A DNA stretch of 64,000 nt from Endozoicomonas sp965208385 (GCA_965208385.1 CBDBOO010000052.1:62001-126000); one strand, 5' to 3'. Counted from the first letter of the stretch, positions 8,064 to 17,409 are shown. Translations and numbers: made by a program. The notes: a model not told the origin generated them from the sequence alone.

Positions 8064-9545
8064 TCACTGGGTTTTGATTCGTTCTACTGCATCCTGCCAA
8101 CCACTATATAGCTTGGTTCGCTGTTCCTCAGCCATTTCAGGGGTAAATGGCTGTTGGCATTGCCAGAGTGAGTGCAGGGATTCCAGTGAGTCAAACACTC
8201 CCGCCTGAAGACCTGCCAGATAGGCTGCACCCAGAGCGGTTGTTTCGGTAATGTCCGGCCGATCAACCCTGACATCCAGCATATTTGCCAGGAACTGCAG
8301 TAACCAGTCATTGGCCACCATACCACCGTCTACTCTCAGATTATTCAGTCGAACGCCGTCGTTTTCCATGGCTTTCTGAAGATCGCAGGTTTGATAACAG
8401 ACTGACTGCAACCCGGAGGTGACTACTTCCCGAATACCCGTATTTCTGGTTAACCCCAGCAGAGCTCCACGAGCGTCAGGATCCCAGTATGGTGCTCCCA
8501 GCCCGGTAAAGGCAGGCACCATATAGACACCATGATCGACGGGAGTATTTAAGGCCAGAGCTTCAGTATCACCGGCACTGGTAATGAGTTCCAGTCCATC
8601 GCGCAACCACTGGATAGCCGCTCCGGCAATAAAAATACTGCCTTCAAGGGCATAACTGACCTGCCCATTAAGTCGGTAAGCTACCGTTGTTAATAACCTG
8701 TTTTGAGATTTCAACGCCTGATTGCCAGTATTCAGCATCAGGAAACAACCTGTACCATAGGTTGCTTTTGCCATACCCGGATTAAAGCATGCCTGACCAA
8801 ACAAGGCGGCCTGCTGATCGCCGGCAATTCCAAGTACAGGCACAGAACAACCCAGCAGTTCAGGCGCTGTTTCGCCAAAATCAGCCGCTGAGTCCATTAC
8901 TTCTGGCAACAGACTTTCCGGAATATCGAAAAGCGTCAGTAACTCTTGATCCCACTGCTGTAAATGGATGTTAAACAACAACGTTCGGGAAGCATTGGTT
9001 GCATCTGTACGATGTTCTTTACCAGCAGTGAGATGCCATAAAAGAAAAGAGTCAACGGTACCAAATGCCAGCTGACCTTTGACAGCTCTCTCTCTGGCAG
9101 AAGGCACGTTATCCAGTATCCAGCGGATCTTGCTGGCAGAAAAATAGGGATCAAGCAGCAGGCCGGTTTTTGCATTTACCAGTGATTCATACCCCTGCTT
9201 TTTCAGTTCTGAACAATACCCGGAAGTTCTTCGATCCTGCCAGACAATTGCCCGATAGACTGGCTTGCCAGTTTCTCGATCCCAGACCAGAGTTGTTTCC
9301 CGCTGATTGGTAATACCGATTCCCACAAGCTGTTGAGCTGAAACACCGGCCTGCTCCAACACCTGCCGACAAGTGTCCAGCACGGTCTGCCAGATATCGG
9401 CAGGTTCATGCTCAACCCAGCCGTCTTCAGGGAAATGCTGGGTGAATTCCTGCTGGGCAACCTGTTTGATACTTCCTTCCCTGGAAAAAAGGATCGCTCT
9501 TGAACTGGTGGTTCCCTGATCAATGGCGAGTATGTAGTCAGGCAT
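8064..9545 (-). CDS. glpK: Glycerol kinase
   Basis: Cytoplasmic kinase of 493 residues that makes sn-glycerol-3-phosphate from glycerol and ATP, trapping glycerol brought in by the importer. It has the FGGY-family N-terminal phosphate loop DQGTTSSRAILF, GIAGDQQAALFGQ in the middle and GGMVANDWLLQF near the C-terminus. The ATG at 9545 is chosen because AAAGGA lies six bases upstream; a frame-consistent ATG at 9569 would swallow that site. E. coli GlpK is 502 residues. The gene converges on glpR and diverges from glpD, sharing the operator region. Confidence 0.96.
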   Translation of the reverse strand: MPDYILAIDQGTTSSRAILFSREGSIKQVAQQEFTQHFPEDGWVEHEPADIWQTVLDTCRQVLEQAGVSAQQLVGIGITNQRETTLVWDRETGKPVYRAIVWQDRRTSGYCSELKKQGYESLVNAKTGLLLDPYFSASKIRWILDNVPSARERAVKGQLAFGTVDSFLLWHLTAGKEHRTDATNASRTLLFNIHLQQWDQELLTLFDIPESLLPEVMDSAADFGETAPELLGCSVPVLGIAGDQQAALFGQACFNPGMAKATYGTGCFLMLNTGNQALKSQNRLLTTVAYRLNGQVSYALEGSIFIAGAAIQWLRDGLELITSAGDTEALALNTPVDHGVYMVPAFTGLGAPYWDPDARGALLGLTRNTGIREVVTSGLQSVCYQTCDLQKAMENDGVRLNNLRVDGGMVANDWLLQFLANMLDVRVDRPDITETTALGAAYLAGLQAGVFDSLESLHSLWQCQQPFTPEMAEEQRTKLYSGWQDAVERIKTQ

Positions 9546-9567
9546 AACGGATCCTTTCGATGTTTTC

Positions 9568-9758
9568 ATTATTTTCGTTATTTTTCGCTTTTATAACCAG
9601 AACAAATGACAAACTCAATGTTTTTCAACATCTTGGCATCAGGGAATATTCAATAAAGGCAAGCAATATGAACACTATAGCTATATAGAATGTTCTTATT
9701 CAGGCGGGATAATTAAATATATTTTCATTTATGATTGATATTTTTCGTATTCGAAGAT
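9568..9758. promoter_or_regulatory. glpK-glpD intergenic control region with a GlpR-like operator
   Basis: At 9742-9757 the sequence TTTTCGTATTCGAAGA matches 14 of 16 positions of the pseudomonad GlpR palindrome TTTTCGTATACGAAAA as I recall it. TTTTCG half-sites also occur near the glpK start (about 9573-9592) and a CGAAAA half-site at 9771-9776. The region is AT-rich and lies between the divergent glpK and glpD, so GlpR could control both. Confidence 0.65.
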
Positions 9759-9872
9759 TATAGTAATTAGCGAAAAGAATAAATTGATAGTAAAAAGAAA
9801 CGGTATAAATCAACTATCCAAAGTGCTTCAGGCCTGCATAAAAGTGCCTCCGCACTTAGCAGAGGAGCAGCT

Positions 9873-11381
9873 ATGAAGCCTGATTCGGCAATCTACGACC
9901 TGGTGGTTATTGGTGGGGGAATAAATGGTACAGGTATAGCCGCTGATGCTGCCGGACGGGGACTAAAGGTTCTCCTTTGTGAGCAGGATGATCTGGCTTC
10001 GGCAACGTCTTCCAGCAGTAGCAAGCTGATTCATGGTGGGCTGCGCTATCTGGAGCAGTACGAATTTCGTTTGGTCAGGGAATCTCTGGCCGAACGTGAA
10101 GTCCTGTTAAGGAAAGCACCGCATATCATCAAACCACTGCGATTCCGTTTACCACACCAACCTCACTTGCGTCCGGCCTGGATGTTGCGCGCAGGATTGT
10201 TTCTTTACGACCATCTCTCCAGACGCACTACCCTCGCGGCATCTCACGGTATTTCGTTTGATCAGCACAGTCCTCTTATGGAAGAAATAACCAGAGGTTT
10301 TGAATACTCCGATGCCTGGGTTGATGATGCACGACTGGTCGTGCTGAACGCTATCGATGCCAGGGAACGAGGTGCTGATATACTGACTCGAAACAAGTGT
10401 ATCAAAGCAGAGCGTCAAAACGATCATTGGTTGGTGACCTTGCACGACCTGATCAGCGGAGAGTTAAAAACGATCAAATCCAGGGTTCTGGTCAATGCGG
10501 CCGGCCCATGGGTCAATCAATTGTTTGATCATGCACTCGGTCAGCCTTCTCCTAACAATATCCGTTTGATCCGGGGTAGCCATATCGTTGTCCCCAGACT
10601 CCATGATCAACCGGAAGCCTATATCCTGCAGAATACCGATAACCGTATTGTCTTTGTTATACCTTTCGAACAGCAGTTTTCACTGATTGGTACCACTGAT
10701 GTTGAACATCAGGCGTCAATATCATCAGTCTCTATTTCAGAAGAAGAAACAGATTATCTACTGAAGGTTGCCAACGAATATTTCAAAACCAAAGTGAGCC
10801 ATTCAGATATTGTTACCACTTACTCCGGTGTACGCCCCTTGCTGGATGATGAAGCTGATAATCCGCAGGCCATAACCCGCGACTATACCCTTGAGCTTGA
10901 TCATGATGACGGTAAACCACCACTGCTTTCTATTTTTGGCGGCAAGATCACGACTTACCGGAAACTGGCCGAAGCGGCTTTAACTAAACTGGTGCCTTTC
11001 TTTCCGAATGCAGGGCCAGCATGGACAGAAGAGTCACCACTGCCTGGCGGCAATTTTGTAAACAGAGAGGTATTCAAAGTCAGCCTGTATCAACGATATC
11101 CATGGCTACCTGAATCCCTTGCCTGCAGACTGGTCAGAAGCTATGGCACCCTGACCTATGATCTTTTAGGGGATGCTGGGTCTCTTGACGATCTGGGGGA
11201 GCATATAGGTGCAGATTTATACCGGAGAGAAATCGATTATCTGACAAAATCTGAATGGGCCATTACTTCCGAAGATGTTCTATGGCGCAGAAGCAAACTG
11301 GGGTTATTTCTTAATGATTCCCAGAAAAACAGGCTGGATAGTATTCTTGAATTTCCAGACAGTAAAGAACAGGTTGCCTGA
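9873..11381 (+). CDS. glpD: Aerobic glycerol-3-phosphate dehydrogenase
   Basis: Membrane-associated FAD enzyme of 502 residues that oxidises glycerol-3-phosphate to dihydroxyacetone phosphate and passes electrons to quinone. The N-terminus carries the dinucleotide-binding motif VVIGGGINGTGIA, followed by SSKLIHGGLRYLE, a hallmark of GlpD/GlpO. FGGKITTYRKLAE sits in the C-terminal FAD region. GAGGAGC precedes the ATG. Length matches the E. coli enzyme (501). It follows glpK divergently and completes the pathway from imported glycerol to the glycolytic pool. Confidence 0.96.
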   Translation: MKPDSAIYDLVVIGGGINGTGIAADAAGRGLKVLLCEQDDLASATSSSSSKLIHGGLRYLEQYEFRLVRESLAEREVLLRKAPHIIKPLRFRLPHQPHLRPAWMLRAGLFLYDHLSRRTTLAASHGISFDQHSPLMEEITRGFEYSDAWVDDARLVVLNAIDARERGADILTRNKCIKAERQNDHWLVTLHDLISGELKTIKSRVLVNAAGPWVNQLFDHALGQPSPNNIRLIRGSHIVVPRLHDQPEAYILQNTDNRIVFVIPFEQQFSLIGTTDVEHQASISSVSISEEETDYLLKVANEYFKTKVSHSDIVTTYSGVRPLLDDEADNPQAITRDYTLELDHDDGKPPLLSIFGGKITTYRKLAEAALTKLVPFFPNAGPAWTEESPLPGGNFVNREVFKVSLYQRYPWLPESLACRLVRSYGTLTYDLLGDAGSLDDLGEHIGADLYRREIDYLTKSEWAITSEDVLWRRSKLGLFLNDSQKNRLDSILEFPDSKEQVA

Positions 11382-11740
11382 AGAGAGTCTTTATTGATGG
11401 ACGATTGGAGACTGTGTAGCAGCGTGTATCAACGTCGTCCCTCTGATCCGGAAGTCATCTGACGTCTTGATTTTTTTAACAAGCCTGTGATAATTTCAGG
11501 ACTCAATAAACCATAGTGGAGAAAAATTATGATTGTAATGAACCAGAAACGGGCGCAGCGAGTTATATAAACCGATTATTTCAACGTACTAACTCCCTTC
11601 TTGCCCGGTATCCGAACCGGGGGATTTAAAACCCCAGACAGCCATGAGCGAAAGAATTATTTCGTCTTTTTAAAGATGGAAAATTTCGCTGGATATATCT
11701 GCTTTGCATGACGTGAACAAAACGTCAGGGGTTACAGTAA
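11382..11740 (+). other. Structured leader before rsgA with a 13-codon open frame
   Basis: No known gene. A short frame at 11529-11570 (MIVMNQKRAQRVI) has GTGGAG upstream. Downstream, CCCGGT (11604-11609) pairs with ACCGGG (11616-11621), while GGGG (11620-11623) can instead pair with CCCC (11632-11635); the two hairpins share bases 11620-11621 and exclude each other. This looks like a leader RNA but could be chance. Confidence 0.35.
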
Positions 11741-12784
11741 ATGACACATTCTATGTCCTTATCCCAAATGGGATGGCGATCTTTTTTTCAACAACAACTG
11801 TCTCTTGAAGAACTGGAAGATACCCGGATCACACGAGTGGTTGAACATCATCGTTCTGAATTTCAGTTGATGACTGAGCAGGGAATTATCGCTCTGCCGA
11901 TTACCGCATCCACGCCAGCAATGACTGTGGGCGACTGGCTGTTGCTGGATAGCGCAGGTCGTTATCAGAAGTTACTGGAGCGGTTTTCAGAATTCCGGCG
12001 GAAATCGGCAGGCAGTAAAGTGGATTCCCAGTTAATTGCTGCCAATATTGATACCGTTTTTGTGGTCTGTTCTCTGAATCAGGATTTCAACCTCAGTCGT
12101 ATTGAACGTTATCTGGCTCTGGCTCATGAAGCGGGTGTGGAACCTGTGGTGGTTCTGACCAAGGCAGACTGCTGTAATGATCCGCAAAGTTATATTGATC
12201 AGGTACAGAAGCTGGATACCATGCTGGCCGTGGAGGCCGTCAATGGACTGGATGCAGACAGCGTAGAGGTATTACAGCCCTGGTGCCGGTCTGGTCAGAC
12301 CGTGGCCGTGCTGGGTTCTTCTGGTGTGGGCAAATCAACACTGGTTAACACCCTGTCAGGAGACAGTCAGCAGCTGACCGGTGGAATCCGTGAAGATGAC
12401 AGCAAAGGGCGTCATACGACAACTTCCCGCTCTCTGCGGATACTGCCTTCGGGAGCGGTTCTTCTGGATACTCCGGGAATGCGCGAATTGCAGCTGACTG
12501 CCTGTGAACAGGGAGTAGAAGTCACCTTTGCTGATATCAGCGAGCTGGCTGGGCAATGCCGTTTTTCGGACTGCAATCACCAGGGTGAACCGGGTTGTGC
12601 CGTTATTGCTGCAATGAAGGACGGTAACCTTGAAGAGCGTCGTCTGAAGAATTATCAGAAACTGCTGCGCGAACAGGCACATAATGCCGCCAGTCTGGTA
12701 GAGAAGAGAGCCAGTAGCCGGGAGTTCGGCCGCTATATTCATTCAGTTCAGAAAGCGTCGAGGAACCAGAAAAAAGGTTATTGA
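11741..12784 (+). CDS. rsgA: Ribosome small-subunit-dependent GTPase, RsgA/YjeQ family
   Basis: Circularly permuted GTPase of 347 residues that acts in late 30S subunit maturation. An OB-fold-like N-terminus (about 30-90) precedes the G domain, where G4 TKAD comes before the P-loop GSSGVGKST and G3 DTPGM, as the permuted family requires. A zinc-binding C-terminus has CRFSDCNHQGEPGC. AGGGG lies about 10 bases before the ATG. It resembles the second RsgA paralogue that many gammaproteobacteria carry, so it may not be the main copy. It converges on the calpain-like pseudogene. Confidence 0.88.
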   Translation: MTHSMSLSQMGWRSFFQQQLSLEELEDTRITRVVEHHRSEFQLMTEQGIIALPITASTPAMTVGDWLLLDSAGRYQKLLERFSEFRRKSAGSKVDSQLIAANIDTVFVVCSLNQDFNLSRIERYLALAHEAGVEPVVVLTKADCCNDPQSYIDQVQKLDTMLAVEAVNGLDADSVEVLQPWCRSGQTVAVLGSSGVGKSTLVNTLSGDSQQLTGGIREDDSKGRHTTTSRSLRILPSGAVLLDTPGMRELQLTACEQGVEVTFADISELAGQCRFSDCNHQGEPGCAVIAAMKDGNLEERRLKNYQKLLREQAHNAASLVEKRASSREFGRYIHSVQKASRNQKKGY

Positions 12785-12791
12785 ATGTTAA

Positions 12792-12827
12792 TCAGGATGG
12801 GTTCCCGCAGTGGGAGCCTCATCCTGA
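12792..12827. terminator. Strong hairpin between convergent rsgA and pseudogene
   Basis: TCAGGATG (12792-12799) pairs with CATCCTGA (12820-12827), with an inner GGTTCCC/GGGAGCC stem around a short loop. It lies eight bases after the rsgA stop codon and inside the last codons of the calpain-like pseudogene. No clear T-run follows, so termination is likely but not certain. Confidence 0.5.
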
Positions 12828-13696
12828 CTTTCCCAGTCACCAGGAAATAGGGAATGGTTACTGCCGGATTCAGGTTTGGCTTTGTCTAATTGATGCTTGG
12901 CGGAATAACCTCCACTGGCGATGGCTGCTTTACAGAAGTATTTACCGAAATCTTCATAAGCGACAAATCGTACAGCCTGCCCTGAAACTTTAGTATTCAA
13001 ACTGTATTGATCGCTCTGAGCTTTTTGGGCAGAAGTGACTGAATCGGTATATTTTTCCAGATTTTGATGAGCGTCCAGAGAGTCACCGTAAGGATCGTAA
13101 ATCAGAACACCTTCAATAACCGAATGGCCTTTTTTAATCTGAGCTGGCCTGAGAACGCCTACGGCATGATTGGTGGGAGTTCCGGTGTACATGGCCTTTT
13201 GAAATCCTTTTATTGCACCTTTGGTTCCGAGAATAACCGGAACGCCCTGATCAATATTGAATTTCAGCAGATCAAGATAACGGCTATCTGTCAGGTCATC
13301 TTCTTGAAGAATTTCCGGGGCTGTCAGGTTTTGACTATATCTTGCGTCGGCAGATGGCTTTTCTGGCAAGGGTGGCAGAAACTGAATGGCATTGAACAGT
13401 GTTGTATGATCAAGCAGGTTTCCGGTCTCTCTGGGATCTCGTATATTCGCCAGGTGACCATTAATAATTTCAGCATCTTCACGGTACTTTGATTTCCTTG
13501 CTTCCTGCATAGCCGCCTGAAGATCATTCACCCGTCTGATTCTCATGGAGTGATAAGCCTTTTCGACAATGCCTGGCCATTGGGCTCCGGATCTGTTGCC
13601 AAATGAGTACAGATCACGACCTTTACGGTCAACCAGCCGGGATGTACTTACCTTAATCTGGATAGGTTTCTGTTGTATCGGGTCATAAAGAGTGAC

Positions 13697-13927
13697 GGCT
13701 ATGTCCCGTCAATAGTTGGGAGCACTAAAGTCCTATAAAAACTTTATTTTCCTGCTCCACATATGGCTATTCATGAGATAGGAAGGTATCCCAGAACAAA
13801 TCGCTGTTCTTTGGGCAATAAACAAATGCAATATACAAGATTTAGTCATATCTCTACTTTATAAGGCACGTCTGTAGCCCTGTAAACATAGGGAGTAAGC
13901 AATACAACTATTGGCGGGAACATAGCC
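13697..13927 (+). mobile_element. MITE copy 1 (about 231 bp) in the calpain-like gene
   Basis: Non-autonomous element with near-perfect terminal inverted repeats that begin GGCTATGT and end ACATAGCC. A 9-bp target duplication AAGAGTGAC flanks it at 13688-13696 and 13928-13936. One T is missing from the left repeat compared with the other copies. Four copies occur in this window; none encodes a transposase. Its minus strand supplies the stop codon of the upstream gene fragment. Confidence 0.9.
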
Positions 13928-14706
13928 AAGAGTGACTATGGCAAAGCCCTGACTGAAGGGGCATATGTTTTTCATCAGTACATCACTGCCAACGGGGGAC
14001 GCGGCAAAGGAAGCCAGGGCACTGAGCAGGTAACAGCTGCTTCTTGTGTCTGGTTGTCGGATATCTTCGGGTTTAACACTGGAGCCGGCAAACAGAATAC
14101 CGGGTTTGTCAGGGTTTTCAGGGTCACTCTGAACAAAGACCTGATGCTTGTGATCGAGTGTTCTGGCTAACTCGGTATCCGGAATATAGATATCTTCCTG
14201 AAAGGCATCGAGATTGTCCGGGAATTTTAATGAAGGCTGAACCTCGGGCCAGTCAGATATGATTTTTTGACTGGTAGCTTCCTTTGCAGACTGAAATTGA
14301 CGAAATGTTCTACCAAAACTACGAATCAAAGAAAATTTAGAGAGCTTTGATAATGGGCCAGATCTGTCTGGAAGTTGATAAGGTTTCAGTTCTGGTTTCA
14401 CCTCATCAGGAGGGAGTACTGAAACGGCTCTATGTTGAAAATGGGCATCAAGGCTCTTTTGGACCCTTGCACGCTGAGCAGGTGTATATTACGAATAGTC
14501 TTCATCGGCAAAATCATCCAGATCAGGATCATCAGCGATGTTCAGTCCATTTTTGACAGGAAGGGATGAACCCGGGCCACCCATGGCCATAATCTGTTCC
14601 TTCTGAAGCCTGACAAGGTTTATTACTCTAACTATAGGCATTGATGGATGTATGGGGGCATCTGGTATGACTGAACACCTGAATATCCTTCCCGGTTACT
14701 ATTTCT

Positions 14707-15108
14707 CTACTTTTCAGAGGGTATTTTGTTACAGCAATGCGGCGTACGATGGAAATTGGTTTTGACATTGTCATCAACAAATTGATACCAGGAACGTTTT
14801 TTCTGATGCCACCATGAATTGGATATGGAAATATCGAGCTCCTTCAGAATATGCTCAATTTCTCTAACAGAAATCCTGAGTGCATCGTATTTCAAACGCA
14901 GGAGTTTTTTTGAGCCAAATTCAATTTCCAGCACCCCATTCATGCCGGAAATATTATTAATGACGATCAGTTGACGCTGCTTGTCAACAGCGCTCACTTG
15001 TATTCGGCGAGTGACCAGAGTCGCGCTGAGAGTTGCGCTGTTGGGTTCCTGATGGTTGTTTTTTATTCTGTAAATCCGCAGTAATGTGCAAGCTGTAATG
15101 GCATACAA
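14707..15108 (-). CDS. Small protein with HMA-like fold and C-terminal Cys pair, function unknown
   Basis: Up to 133 residues; the start is uncertain because no good ribosome site precedes the ATG at 15108 and an internal GTG is possible. The central part (GVLEIEF ... LKYDALRISVREIEHIL) has the beta-alpha-beta rhythm of heavy-metal-associated domains, without the usual CxxC. The tail has SWWHQKKRSWYQF and then CCNK. It lies 28 bp after the ccdA-like gene, at the end of the island's operon, so a metal or redox role is reasonable inference. I do not recognise a named family with certainty. Confidence 0.6.
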   Translation of the reverse strand: MYAITACTLLRIYRIKNNHQEPNSATLSATLVTRRIQVSAVDKQRQLIVINNISGMNGVLEIEFGSKKLLRLKYDALRISVREIEHILKELDISISNSWWHQKKRSWYQFVDDNVKTNFHRTPHCCNKIPSEK

Positions 15109-15136
15109 GTATTATCGAGATAGCGAATCATCGCCC

Positions 15137-15862
15137 TTAACCAATGTTTGCAATACCCGGAAACATCTTCAGCATCCAGATAGAAAAGAGTGTTAACTGC
15201 CCTGTTATCATGGCGATGCCCATGACAATCATGATGACTCCGGCAGTTATATGCAGGTGGCGACTGAAACGGTTCATGGATTTGACTCGTTTCCTGAACT
15301 GATCCATAAAAATAGCCGCCAGTAAAAATGGAATAGCCAGCCCCAATGAGTAAGCTGTTAGAAACACAACCCCTGCTGAAGGCTCGGCGGACATGGCGCT
15401 ATAGGTCAAAATAGTGGCCAGAATTGGACCAATGCAGGGTGTCCAGCCGAATGCAAAAGCCAGACCCAGAATAAAGGCTGTGGTTGGTGTTCCACCTCTC
15501 AGATGAGCATGAATCCTGAAGTCACGCTGCAACCAGCTGAGTTTAAGCAGTCCTGTCATGAAAATGCCAAACAGGATAACCAGTGCTCCTCCTATAAGGT
15601 TGGCTTCATAGCGATATTGCACCAGAAGCCTGCCCAATACGGTGGCACTGGCGCCCAGTGCCACAAAGACAGTAGAAAACCCCAGTATGAAAAACAGACT
15701 GAGCATCACTTGTGGTTGCTTGCCAGCCTGACCGGGTGTATTACTCTGTCCTGCTATAAATGACAGGTATCCGGGTACCAGTGGCAAGGTACAAGGTGAA
15801 AAAAATGAAATCAGACCACCAGCGAAAGCGCCTAACAGTCCGATACTGGCCATACCTGTCAT
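15137..15862 (-). CDS. Cytochrome c biogenesis / thiol transporter, CcdA (DsbD membrane domain) family
   Basis: Inner-membrane protein of 241 residues that passes reducing equivalents from the cytoplasm to the periplasm. Six membrane segments are visible, and the two family cysteines lie in FFSPCTLPLVPGY and GWTPCIGPIL. The ATG at 15862 has GGAACAG upstream. It follows a cytochrome c gene by 28 bp and precedes a small metal-type protein. The neighbours suggest it keeps periplasmic cytochrome or copper-protein thiols reduced. The pair of Cys-Pro motifs makes the family call firm; the partner protein is unknown. Confidence 0.88.
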   Translation of the reverse strand: MTGMASIGLLGAFAGGLISFFSPCTLPLVPGYLSFIAGQSNTPGQAGKQPQVMLSLFFILGFSTVFVALGASATVLGRLLVQYRYEANLIGGALVILFGIFMTGLLKLSWLQRDFRIHAHLRGGTPTTAFILGLAFAFGWTPCIGPILATILTYSAMSAEPSAGVVFLTAYSLGLAIPFLLAAIFMDQFRKRVKSMNRFSRHLHITAGVIMIVMGIAMITGQLTLFSIWMLKMFPGIANIG

Positions 15863-15890
15863 ATCACTGTTCCTGTTTCTGTTCCTGTTA

Positions 15891-16397
15891 CTAGGGTTGT
15901 CCGGTCGTTAATAATTCAGGTTGACTCTCTCGCAGTTGACTCTCTCGCAATTGACTCTCTCGCAGTTGACTCTCTCGCAGTTGAGATTGACGCTGCTCAT
16001 CGGTCCAAAGGGTTTTTAAATAGAGGATGACAGAATCTATCTTCTCTGGAGGTAATACGTCCTGAAACGCAGGCATGGTTAATGCTTGCGTTTTATTGAA
16101 CGGATCACGCCAGCCCTGGCCGATCATCCGTTGAAGGGATGCATCGGAGTGACGCCAGGTATGTCCATCAGGGCCATGGGGAGGCGGCGGTAAATCGCCA
16201 AACTCGTTTGGCTTTTTCCAGCTATCTCCCTCCGCCTGATCATGACAGACCGCACAATACTGCTGATATACGACACGGCCTGATTCAATGATCTCTGAAT
16301 CGGCTTTCGGGTTTTTCTCAACAGCACTGGCATTGCCTGTAAGGGCAAGCATTCCTGCCAGCCCCAGACTCAGTTGAAATCGTGTATTAAAAACCAT
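15891..16397 (-). CDS. Periplasmic c-type cytochrome with a repeated C-terminal tail
   Basis: Exported monohaem cytochrome c of 168 residues. A signal peptide ends near ASA (residue 25); haem attachment is CAVCH at about 49-53, and the likely Met ligand is in ALTMPAF. A cytochrome c fold of about 110 residues is followed by a tail of repeated SQLRE units encoded by a 15-bp tandem repeat. It overlaps the beta-propeller gene by 11 bp and is followed closely by the ccdA-like gene, so the three are probably co-transcribed. Electron partner unknown; the copper island suggests a link with metal oxidation or tolerance. Confidence 0.85.
   Translation of the reverse strand: MVFNTRFQLSLGLAGMLALTGNASAVEKNPKADSEIIESGRVVYQQYCAVCHDQAEGDSWKKPNEFGDLPPPPHGPDGHTWRHSDASLQRMIGQGWRDPFNKTQALTMPAFQDVLPPEKIDSVILYLKTLWTDEQRQSQLRESQLRESQLRESQLRESQPELLTTGQP
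15921..15980 (-). repeat. Four tandem 15-bp units in the cytochrome c tail
   Basis: Units at 15921-15935, 15936-15950, 15951-15965 and 15966-15980 read TTGACTCTCTCGCAG, with one base change in the second unit. On the minus strand they encode SQLRE or RESQL units in frame. Slippage would change tail length without a frameshift. Confidence 0.95.
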
Positions 16398-17277
16398 TCA
16401 ACGGTTCCCATTCTGCTGCCTGATTACCGCTTTTAAACAGTTTTCCAGTGCCTGTGCCTGCGTATAGATCACCTGAAGCCGCAAAAAATAGCGCAGTGAT
16501 ATTTGAGGAAGGCGTATTCAGTGGATTCCAGAGTTGACCACCATTTTTGCTGAGAAAGAGTCCTTTAGTGGTGGCAGCATAGATATGTGCAGGTTGTTTT
16601 GGATCGTAGGTCAGTCCGGTTACCTCTTCAAACAGTTCTCCAGACAGTTCTCCAGTTTCACGCCACAGGCAGAAACAATCCATCGAACGACTGATACCGT
16701 TTTTTGTTCCGGTAAAAAGCCAGCCGGTCTGCATGCTGTCTGGCATATCGGAATGGATAATGATATCGGACATATCGTCGGGACCACCGTCCATTAATAG
16801 CCAGTCGCCTCCGGCATTTTCGCTTCTGTATATGCCCGTTTCTGGAATGATGGCATATAGGGTGTCAGGCTGATTTGCATGTGGAATCAGGGCCGTAACG
16901 TTCTTATTGGACAGGCCTTTATTACGGTCGATCCATGTTTTCCCACCGTCGAGGCTGCGTAAAATACCATTACCGGGTGCCGCCAGATATATAACGTCGG
17001 CATCTTTTGATCGCACAACCACCGAGGTAATACTTTCTACCGGAGCAGGTACTGGAATAGACGTCCTTTGACCGGTATCAGTATTCAGTCGGTAGACTTT
17101 TTCAGATCTGATCGCAAAAAGATAATTGCTGTCAGGACTCTGGCTCAGTGAAACTATCTTGCCATCGGGCAGGGTATCAGCACTGACCAATGAGCTGCCG
17201 TATAAGAACAGGAGCCCCATTAAAAACACAATGGTCGTGTATCCACAGAGAAATTGTTTAAATTGCCTTGATGCCAT
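16387..17277 (-). CDS. Secreted beta-propeller protein with BNR/YCF48-like repeats
   Basis: 296 residues with an N-terminal membrane or signal segment (about 10-33, ending near VSA). Repeated Asp-box-like motifs occur, such as RSLDGGKTW, RSENAGGDW, LSKNGGQLW and LFKSGNQAAEW, typical of BNR/sortilin/YCF48-like propellers. It lies directly before the cytochrome c gene, with an 11-bp overlap. Similar propellers assist cofactor or complex assembly, but no function is assigned here. The cysteine pair in MDCFCLW is unusual for the family. Confidence 0.75.
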   Translation of the reverse strand: MASRQFKQFLCGYTTIVFLMGLLFLYGSSLVSADTLPDGKIVSLSQSPDSNYLFAIRSEKVYRLNTDTGQRTSIPVPAPVESITSVVVRSKDADVIYLAAPGNGILRSLDGGKTWIDRNKGLSNKNVTALIPHANQPDTLYAIIPETGIYRSENAGGDWLLMDGGPDDMSDIIIHSDMPDSMQTGWLFTGTKNGISRSMDCFCLWRETGELSGELFEEVTGLTYDPKQPAHIYAATTKGLFLSKNGGQLWNPLNTPSSNITALFFAASGDLYAGTGTGKLFKSGNQAAEWEPLNGF

Positions 17278-17409
17278 ATCGTCTGATTCTCGTCGTCTGA
17301 TTTTCGTCGTCTGAAAGAGACTGCTCTCTTCGTTTTATGTAATGTGGACTGATTGCGCTTCGTAACCTTCTGGTATCACCATCAATCAGTCATGAAATAG
17401 CTCCGGGTA

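Larger units (their letters stand above)
12788..14590 (-). pseudogene. Calpain-like cysteine protease, broken by a stop codon and a MITE
   Basis: Remnant of a calpain (peptidase C2)-like protein of about 520 residues. With the MITE and one 9-bp target copy removed, one frame runs from the ATG at 14590 (AGGAAC upstream) to TAA at 12788-12790, except for an in-frame TAA at 14489-14491 after 33 codons. Calpain landmarks appear in order: catalytic Cys in SSCYLLSALASFA, then AIVTLYDP, GAQWPGIVEKAY, the presumed His in NHAVGVL and YDPYGDS where calpains have Asn-Pro-Trp-Gly (here Asp). No signal peptide is seen. As read, no full protein can be made; a shorter GTG-started piece (14401 to 13859) ends in MITE sequence. 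Eukaryote-type domain suggests a former effector. Confidence 0.75.

Noticed and set aside
14347..14556. Plus-strand frame of 69 codons across the calpain-like pseudogene
   Set aside because: The opposite strand has clear calpain landmarks; this is its antisense shadow.
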